Source of the DNA: Musa acuminata AAA Group | Taxonomy: Eukaryota; Streptophyta; Magnoliopsida; Zingiberales; Musaceae | Assembly (NCBI RefSeq): GCF_036884655.1 | Contig: NC_088342.1 | Location: 13,915,001-13,979,000 of the forward strand | Direction: 5' to 3' | Length of the DNA: 64,000 bases | Shown: in pieces, positions 56,562-64,000 of the stretch | Position numbering within the stretch: position 1 is the stretch's first letter | How the letters are laid out: each line of letters begins with the position of its first letter | Program-made: the position numbers and the translations under genes | Notes under the pieces: generated by a model | Told to the model about the DNA's origin: nothing | Databases searched by the model: none | What the model saw: the letters and a program-made list of their open reading frames with translations, nothing else

Positions 56562-59500
56562 CACTCCCACTTACCTTTCTATATACATAAGGCTCATCTT
56601 CATTCTTAACGAAGTCATATGATCTGATTGCCTCATCAAATCTTATATTCCAACTTCGGGAAGCTTGCTTTAATCCATAAATGGATCTAAGCAACCTACA
56701 CACCTTATCTGGGCAGTTCTTGGAAACGAATCCCTCAGGTTGCATCATATACACCTCCTCCTCGATGTTCCCATTGAAGAATGCGGTTTTCACATCCATC
56801 TGCCAGATCTCATAATCATAGTGTGCTGTAATAGCCAATAGAATTCTGATGGATTTTAGCATTGCTACGGATGAGAAGGTTTCGTCATAGTCAACACCTT
56901 GCCTTTGACGATACCCCTTAGCCACTAGCCTTGCTTTATGGGTCTTTACCTTTCCATCTACTCCAATCTTTTTCTTAAAGATCCACTTGCAACCGATGGG
57001 TACAATACCTTCGGGCGCATCAACTAGGTTCCAAACCTTATTGGAGTACATAGAATCCATCTCAGAATTCATGGCTTCTTGCCACTTCCCGGAGTCTATA
57101 CTCATAATAGCCTCCTCGTAGGTCTGAGGATCAATATCCTCTACATCCTCTCCTCTAATATGTCCCACATATCTCTCAGGAGGATGGGATACTCTATCAG
57201 ACCTGCGTAAAGTTGAAACTTGTGTATTAGGTACCTGAACAGACTCGGGCTGTAGAGTGGTGCTTGAGCTTGGTTCTCCAACCTCGCTCAATTTTATCAT
57301 TCTCCCACTATCTCCGCCAAGAATGTGTTCCTTCTTAAGGAACACTACTCTCTTAGCTACAAAGACCTTTTGGTCCTCGAGATGATAGAAATAATACCCA
57401 CAAGTTTCTTTGAGGTATCCCACAAATTTGCATCGCTCTGTCCTTGATTCTAACTTATCGGGGTTGTGTCTTTTAACATGTGCAGGGCAGCCCCAAATCT
57501 TAGCAACCTTAAGATCAGACTTCTTCCCTTTCCATATCTCATATGGTGTAGACACTACCGACTTAGTTGGAACTCTGTTCAGAAGGTAAGCTGCGGTTTC
57601 TAGGGCATATCCCCAGAATGAGATGGGTAGGTCAGCGAAACTCATCATGGATCGTACCATATCTAATAATGTACGATTTCTCCTTTCAGAGACACCATTG
57701 AGCTGAGGTGTATAAGGAGGTGTCCATTGGGATAATATCCCATAGTCCTTGAGGAACTGAGTGAACTCTATACTTAAGTACTCACCTCCTTGATCTGATC
57801 GAAGAGTTTTGATACTCTTTCCAGTCTGGTTCTCCACCTCATTCTTATACTCTCTGAATTTCTCATAGGCCTCGGACTTGTCCTTCATTAAGTACACATA
57901 TCTATACCTTGAGAAATCATCAGTAAATGTAATGAAGTAGGAGTAACCTCCAATGGCATGAGTTGACATGGGTCCACATACATCACTATGTTTGAGTTCC
58001 AACAACTCGTGGCTCTCTCTCTAGTTCTACTAAATGGAGAGTTGGTCAGTTTTCCACGAATGCAAGGCTCACAAGTTGTATATGACACATAGTCGAATGG
58101 ATATAGATATCCATCATTTAGCAACTTTTGAATCATTTTTCATGGATGTGACCTAGCCTACAATGCCACAGGTATGCATTGTTCAACTCATCTCGTTTCC
58201 TTTTGGACACATTTACATTCATGATATGTGGAGTGGTGTCTAACATAAATAAACCATTATGCAATGTTCCTATCATGATGATCTTATCATCTAATAATAT
58301 CGAACAACCATTGTTCTCAAAAACATATTTATATCCACTAACTGCTAAACATGAAATGGAGATAATGTTTTTGATAATAGAAGGAACAAAATAACATGCA
58401 TCTAATGCAATAAAAGCTCCACTAGGCAAATTTAGGGCGACCTCGCCAACAGCTACTACAGCAACTTTTGTTCCATTACCCATCTTGAGATCCATCTCGC
58501 CTCTCTCTAGTCTCCTAGGCCTTGCCAGAACCTGCAACGAATTGCATATATGATAAGGACTACCGATATCCAATACCCATATGTTATAATAAGAGTCTGA
58601 TAAATGGAGACTGATCATGAATGTACCTGAAGCTTCATCAAGCTTTTGTTTCGCCCTTTCTGCAAGGTACTCTTTGCAGTTTCTCTTCCAATGCCCATCT
58701 TTACCACAGTGGAAGCACTGGCCTTTGTCCTTTGTTGGGTCTTTCTTAGCAACCTTTGCTTTACCTGGTTTAACCTTGCCCTTTCCCTTCTTAAGGGACC
58801 TTTCTGCTTTCCTTTTCCTTTTGGTCTCACCAGTGTAGAGAACTGGCTTCTCTTTCTTGATAGTACTCTCTGCCTCCCTCAACATATTGAGAAGCTCTGG
58901 GAGAGTCACTTCAAGCTTGTTCATATTAAAATTCATTATGAACTGTGAAAAGGAATCTGGTAGGGACTAAAGCACAATGTCCACACACAAGTTATCCTCT
59001 AGGACCATTCATAGACCTGTGAGTTTCTCTATCCACTCAATCATTTTTAGGACATGGTTCTAAATCGGTGTCCCCTCAGTCATCCTAGCGTGGAAGAGGC
59101 TCTTAGATATCTCATATCGCCGAGTCCTTCCCTGTTCCTCAAACAATTTGTTGACATGTAGGAGAATGGATCTGGCATCCATCTTTTCATGTTGTCTCTG
59201 TAACTCAGGAGTCATAGAGCCCAATATATAGCACTGAGCAAGAGTGGAGTCATCAATGTACTTCACGTAGCGAGCGATCTAATCCTCGTTTGCCCCTTCT
59301 TCGGGCGCAGGCATCACTATATCAAGGACGTACACGATTTTCTCCGCTGTGAGAACAATTCTCAAGTTACGGAGCCAATCCATATAATTTGGACCAGTGA
59401 GGCGGTTGACATCAAGTATGCCACGTAAAGGAATTGAAAGCGTCATTTTCTGAAAATAAAGATGCAGCAGAAATGAATAACATGCAGATTTTGTAAGAAA

Positions 59501-59631
59501 TAAACTATCAAGATATGGACTTCTATCTTAATATGCTCCCACTATTTTACTAACGAGTCACGCGACACCCTCAGCACGTGAAACGGAAGTCTCCAGCAGA
59601 CTTCTAATGGGGATCAGGATCCAATCAGCGT

Positions 59632-59943
59632 CTTAGTGTAACCTCGAGGGACTCGACCAATCACACTAAGCCTAAAAGGTAAGCAACTCTTATCGATCAC
59701 AACTCCTTCTGATTCCCGTCCTGTTCGGCCTCCGAATCACCATGGCCTCGAGGGACTCGACCAACCATGATGCTCGGTTAAGTCAACAACTTCGTTACAA
59801 GATGAGTCTGATTTGATGATATACCCTCGAGGGACTCGACCAAGTATACCATGCCCTCAAGTCACCGGTGACATCTCTATGTCGTAAGCAAGATAGCGAA
59901 TCGCGATATAGGTGAGTCTCGAGGGACTCGACCAACTCAACAT
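59632..59943 (-). repeat. Leader hairpin array of Angela-like copy 2
   Basis: The same four hairpins as copy 1 read on the minus strand: apices at about 59643, 59747, 59825 and 59919. Spacing and stem sequences are nearly the same as in copy 1. Confidence 0.85.
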
Positions 59944-60704
59944 ACACCGGGAATCGGTTCCTACTTATAACGATGGAAGGCCACGTGGGTCAATCTAATT
60001 GCCTCACATTTACTGACTTAATATTATCGAGAGATGTTTCTATGATTTGGTCTCCTAATATGACATGTCACACATATACATATTTAATATATATCTACAT
60101 CGCATGCAAATATATATACATATCTAGTATGTGTATAAGCAATTACACCAGATGATCATGGACCACAACCAAATATGATTAGGCCCGAGCCAATAGGCCT
60201 AATCACTCACATCAAGATCTATGTGTGCAACGGTACATCTCCATGCCCTGTGATTATCCATCTCGTCCTCGTCGGTTCCGTCGACATCTTGATGCATCTT
60301 CATGCAACACGATCGTCCGTCTCGTGGGTCCCGCTATCGCATCCACGCTCCCGCTGTGCCTCCTCATGTGATAACAACTTAATCATAGGCACGCAGGCCC
60401 GACAATAAACGAAAAATATAATGGAGGCTCGCAGACCTCAGTAATAATAATCACAAGTACACACATCACACGGTCCATGATCATCCGTCCACACATCATA
60501 CATCACATGTATAAATAATCATCATCATGTAGGACTACTAGATAATAATCATAAAAAATAATAATCAGCTAAACTTTTTAATTAATTAATATTTTCTGAA
60601 ATCAGGGACATTATAGGGAATTTCTAAATTCATAGGGGTATTTTCGTAATTTGGATAAAAGACAGAAACTGGAATTTCTAAAACTATCTTTTGCCTAGAA
60701 AACC

Positions 60705-61085
60705 CTAATGCCCTTTCCCCTTTTCGCTGCTGCCGTCGCCGCCACCCTGCCGGCGGCGGCTTGTCCAGCAGGGCGAGGGCACTGCCCTCGCCTGCAGGCG
60801 GCACGCCCGCTAGCGGCGCTGCCACTGCGGGTGGGCGCCGCCTTCGGGCACCGCCGCCTCCGCAGGCGATGCTGTCCCACCGGGCGACCGCCCTTGTGGG
60901 GGGGTTTCGCCCGCGGGAGCAGCGGCGGCAGGCGTTGCTGTCCTGCGGCGGCAGGCGTCGCTGCCCTGCGGCGCCTCTGCCCGTGGGCTGCCAGCCCCGT
61001 CAGGTGCAGCATACGCAACCGCTGTGCTGCCCGCCTTCGGCTGCGCTGAACGCACGCAGATTGAGGGCTGCAACTGTTGCTGCCC
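60705..61085 (-). other. GC-rich leader island of Angela-like copy 2
   Basis: Counterpart of 4060-4452. Its length is similar but there are internal triplet-repeat differences. No gene called. Confidence 0.6.
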
Positions 61086-61186
61086 TTCCTTGTTTTTGTG
61101 TCAACAATTTTGACGTCAAAATTCTTCCTAAACACAACACACGCAGTTCAAAACTAATCATTCGCACGAACAACCTGTCTCTGATA

Positions 61187-61199
61187 CCACTATTGGGAA
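61187..61199 (-). promoter_or_regulatory. Primer-binding site of Angela-like copy 2
   Basis: The complement reads TGGTATCAGAGAC, one base from the LTR end at 61201. It has one change relative to copy 1 (GCC to GAC). Confidence 0.88.
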
Positions 61200-61200
61200 A

Positions 61201-62660
61201 TCCTTGGGGGCGACATCACATGCGCAGCGGAAGAATAAGAAAACAAAATCCCCGATTCCCAAATAGATGTTCGTCATCGGGCGAAGATTGGTACCCAAAA
61301 ATCCACGAAACATGAAACTGCATATAGAGTAGATTGTGTTTCCTTGCAGATCCTTAAGAGAGGGTGAAGGAGGTCAAGCGTCCTCCTCTCTAGTGGTGAT
61401 CCACACAGCAGGGTTGCGACGACGCTCCTCAAAACTTCAGGCCTACTCTGAGGTGGAGATGGAGAGGAGAATAGGAAAAGGCAAACAAAAGCTCTCTAGC
61501 CTATGGGGCTCTGAATCCCTCCTATTTATAGAGGTCCCCTGTCAAACCCTAATGGGTCCTCCCCTAGTGGGTATTGGATCTGCATCCAATAAGATAAGGG
61601 CTCCGTCGGATATCTCATATCCGAACCTCTATTCATCGCAATGCCTACCATATGTGTGACCCTCTAGGCCCAATATCGAGCTGGCCGTGAGTCATACCTG
61701 TCAAAACTCCTTCTAACTCAGTGAATTATTATCTCTGTAATAATTCACTCGACTCATCGACTATGGACGTACTAGGCCACTACGCCGTAGTCCCCAGACA
61801 ATACAGGGGAATCCAATCCATTGGACCTGTTTGTCCTCAATTACCGTGTACCTATAGTCCCTCATCCATCTAATATCCCAGAGACCGTATATCGAGCATG
61901 GTGTTGTCAAACCCATACGGTTTGTACTCGAGTCACGCTCTAATCGGATTCTCCCGGAGAACTCTTTCTCCCTCAACCCGAATGACCCTGGCCAGGGATT
62001 TGTCTGAGCAAGAACACATGGGATATTCCTCTCATGACGCCGAGAGTGGATGATCCTCTATCGACACTCAATAGCCCTCGTAAGGTAGATTACCACTCCC
62101 AATGACCAGTTGTACTAGATCTGGGACAGCCAAACCTATAAGTCTGGTATCAAAGAGTGGAGCACTCATACAGGACATCCTTGGTGTCTCAAGTCTAAGG
62201 ACCAGATACACCACTAGGACTACGGAATCACTGTCTGACAATAAGGCATCATCAACCATCCAGCATTCCGTAAGCGGATCAATTAGTGAACTCATTCTCC
62301 AATGAGCACTTGTACTGTATCCCTAGTGTCCCTACACAAGCAGCTATGAGACCAGCTACATCCATCATATGGACGGGTATACAGCACACTAGTCTGTCCG
62401 GTTATCACGATATTCCTTTCGAGTAACCTATGACCGGGATTATTTAGGATATGTGTTTAAAGGTGAATCGATCTCACTATCGTGATATCATCACGATCCG
62501 ATTCCCATTGTACAAATCATAGGACATCACAATATATGTATGCATTTATTCAATAGTTGTAAAGTGACATATGCCAAAATATAATAAGCAAAAAGATTAT
62601 GTATTAAGTCACACGTGCCATCACTCACGTGATTGGCTTGCTGGGCACCTATGACTAGCA
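61201..62660 (-). repeat. 5' LTR of Angela-like copy 2
   Basis: 1460 bases; the left end TATTGGGAAATCC has one change from TGTTGGG. TATA box complement near 61520-61530. It lacks a block of about 30 bases near 61335 that is present in the partner LTR. Confidence 0.93.
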
Positions 62661-63766
62661 GAGCCTGATGTTGATCTACCTGCAAGACATGTTGAGTAAG
62701 AAGAAGTTCGAGAGTAACTTCCCGCAGAACCTCAGTTGAAAAGATCTTCTATACAATGTCAACCTTCTAGAAGGTACTCTACAGATGAGTATGTGATGCT
62801 TACTGATGCAGGTAAACTAGAGAATTACCAGGAAGTAGTTAAAAGTGAGCAGAAAGAGAAGTGTTTAGTTCCTATGCAGGAAGAGATAAATGCTCTTCAG
62901 AAGAACCACACTTATGATTTGGTGCTACTACCAAATGGAATGAAGGCCATAAAAAACAAGTGGGTTTTTAGGTTGAAGACTCAAGAATATTGTTCTCAAC
63001 TAAAGTACAAAGCTAGATTGGTTGTGAAAGGCTTTCGTCAAAAGAAAGGTATTGACTTTGAAGAGATATTTTCTCCTATTGTTAAAATGTCTTATATTCA
63101 TGTTGTTCTTGGTGTTGCTGCTAGCCAGGACTTGGAGGTTGAGCAGTTAGATGTGAAGACAACTTTCCTTTATGGGGATTTGGAGGAGGAAATTTATATT
63201 GAGCAACCATAAGGCTTCAAAGTCAAAGGTAAAGAGAACTTTGTCTGCAAATTGAAGAATAGCTTGTATGGGCTAAAGCAAGCTCCAAGACAGTGGCATA
63301 GAAAGTTTGATTCATTTATGACAAAAAATGGATATAAAAGAATGGCTTCAGATCATTATGTATACATCAAATGGTTTGGTGAGGATTTTATTATTCTCTT
63401 TATGTTGATAACATGCTTATTCTTGGGAAAGATATGTCTAAAATTGATAGATTGAAGAAGGAGCTGAGTGACTCTTTTGCAATGAAGGACATGGGGCCAG
63501 CAAAGCAAATACTGGGTATGCATATTTCCTGTGATAGGAAAAATAAGAAGATTTGGTTGTCACAGGAGAAATACATCAAGAAGGTATTGGAAAGATTCAG
63601 TATGAGCAATGCAAAACCAGTTGGTTCTCCTCTTGCAGGTCACTTCAAGTTGTGCTTAGACTAGAGTCCGTCAAGTGATGAGGAGAAGGAAAAAATGCAA
63701 AAGGTTCCTTATGCTTCAGAAGTTAGAAGTTTAATATATGCAATGGTATATACGAGGCCAGACATC
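62661..63766 (+). pseudogene. Tnt1-like copia pol, right part (RT)
   Basis: It continues 49940-50309 in frame across the GAGCC duplication. RT blocks: [72 protein letters not shown]. Stops are present at about 62698 and at 63210-63212. A one-base loss near 63400 shifts the frame at the active site, which now reads YVDN instead of YVDD. RT continues to YTRPDI and then stops at a junction near 63766. Confidence 0.88.
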
Positions 63767-64000
63767 ACATCCATGAAAGAATGATTCAAAAGTTGCTAAA
63801 TGATGGATATCTATATCCATTCGACTATGTGTCATATACAACTTGTGAGCCTTGCATTCGTGGAAAACTGACCAACTCTCCATTTAGTAGAACTAGAGAG
63901 AGAGCCACGAGTTGTTGGAACTCAAACATAGTGATGTATGTGGACCCATGTCAACTCATGCCATTGGAGGTTACTCCTACTTCATTACATTTACTGATGA
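63767..64000 (+). pseudogene. Angela-like integrase fragment, inverted relative to copy 2
   Basis: It matches the minus strand of 57920-58145 almost perfectly ([22 protein letters not shown]) and shares its one-base deletion in GAGAGAGCCACGAG. It lacks the other one-base deletion of copy 2 near 58132. It is fused to the Tnt1-like RT at the shared bases CACATC and runs off the window. Confidence 0.85.

Larger units (their letters stand above)
51822..59446 (-). pseudogene. gag-pol of Angela-like copy 2, interrupted
   Basis: Gag starts with ATG at 59446 (minus) and pol ends at 51822. Gag, zinc knuckle (about 58670-58715) and protease share one frame in this copy. In-frame stops in gag: 59279, 59060 and 58967 (TAG) and 59009 (TGA). 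The protease active site reads DIG instead of DTG (near 58565). One-base deletions shift the frame near 58132 and 58014. Integrase and RT run 56567-58005 with most motifs intact (HSDVCG, RSDQGGEY, NGVSERRN, QMDVKTAF). A gypsy element interrupts RT just before YVDDIL, which lies at about 52800-52817. RNase H is 51822-52310 with its own stops. Confidence 0.9.
50310..62660 (-). mobile_element. Angela/Tork-like Ty1-copia retrotransposon, copy 2, carrying a nested gypsy element
   Basis: A complete minus-strand element with both LTRs (50310-51807 and 61201-62660), primer site, leader and gag-pol. It has a perfect 5-bp target duplication GAGCC at 50305-50309 and 62661-62665, which splits a Tnt1-like element. 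Without the gypsy insertion (52834-56561 plus one duplicated 5-mer) its length would be about 8.6 kb. Coding is broken by several stops and two frameshifts. Confidence 0.95.

Noticed and set aside
1..64000. Integrated pararetrovirus (badnavirus-type) sequence
   Set aside because: Every RT-bearing segment I read has Ty1/copia gene order (integrase before RT) or lies between LTRs. I saw no movement-protein or badnavirus-like coat region.
1..64000. tRNA or rRNA genes
   Set aside because: The only tRNA-related sequences recognised are 12-15 base primer sites. No cloverleaf or rRNA block was seen by eye; tRNAscan-SE would be decisive.

Overview
This window is plant nuclear DNA made almost entirely of LTR retrotransposons nested inside one another. 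I see one host gene with exon structure (about 34.4-36.5 kb). The evidence for a flowering plant is the Ty1/copia families present (SIRE/Maximus-like, Angela/Tork-like, Tnt1-like and Ale-like), a Ty3/gypsy gag-only element, primer sites complementary to initiator tRNA-Met, and an intron-containing kinase gene with the MCAfunc (ARPK) N-terminal domain described for plant MCA1 and rice kinases. A monocot is likely and Zingiberales (banana group) is possible, but the sequence alone does not prove it.

Layout. 1-11.5 kb: SIRE LTR debris and an old Angela-like LTR that was split by a minus-strand SIRE LTR, which was then split by a nearly complete Angela-like element (2811-11097). 11.5-22.0 kb: an old SIRE 3' region split by a complete SIRE-like element (12770-21818) that has both LTRs, primer site, gag, pol and polypurine tract. 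22.0-33.7 kb: two related arrays of decayed SIRE pol, 3' UTR and truncated LTR, each joined to the same antisense module, so this is a segmental duplication. 33.7-36.5 kb: promoter, 5' UTR intron and six coding exons of an MCAfunc-kinase gene. 36.5-46.4 kb: intergenic DNA, two solo SIRE LTRs (one splitting an Ale-like copia remnant), a broken second copy of two kinase exons and further LTR pieces. 46.4-50 kb: a decayed Angela-like leader with a 545-bp TA-rich microsatellite and an antisense gypsy integrase relic. 50-63.8 kb: a three-level nest in which a Tnt1-like copia holds a minus-strand Angela-like element with perfect target duplications (GAGCC), which in turn holds a gag-protease-only gypsy element with matched 516-bp LTRs. 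The window ends in a third, inverted Angela-like fragment.

No element looks coding-competent. Every gag-pol region carries stops or frameshifts, and many stops sit where related copies have Gln codons. The most interesting signals are non-coding. (1) The Angela-like leader holds four hairpins that share one apical sequence but have different outer stems, and a diverged third copy shows compensatory changes in one stem. (2) The gypsy element repeats its LTR end plus primer-binding site as a tandem unit, so it carries about five potential primer sites; the equal LTR lengths point to which one was used. (3) SIRE LTRs carry arrays of short palindromes just upstream of the TATA box, and a 17-bp tandem array whose copy number differs between the two LTRs of one element. 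(4) The kinase gene has lost the DFG Asp and the catalytic-loop Asn, so it probably encodes a pseudokinase.
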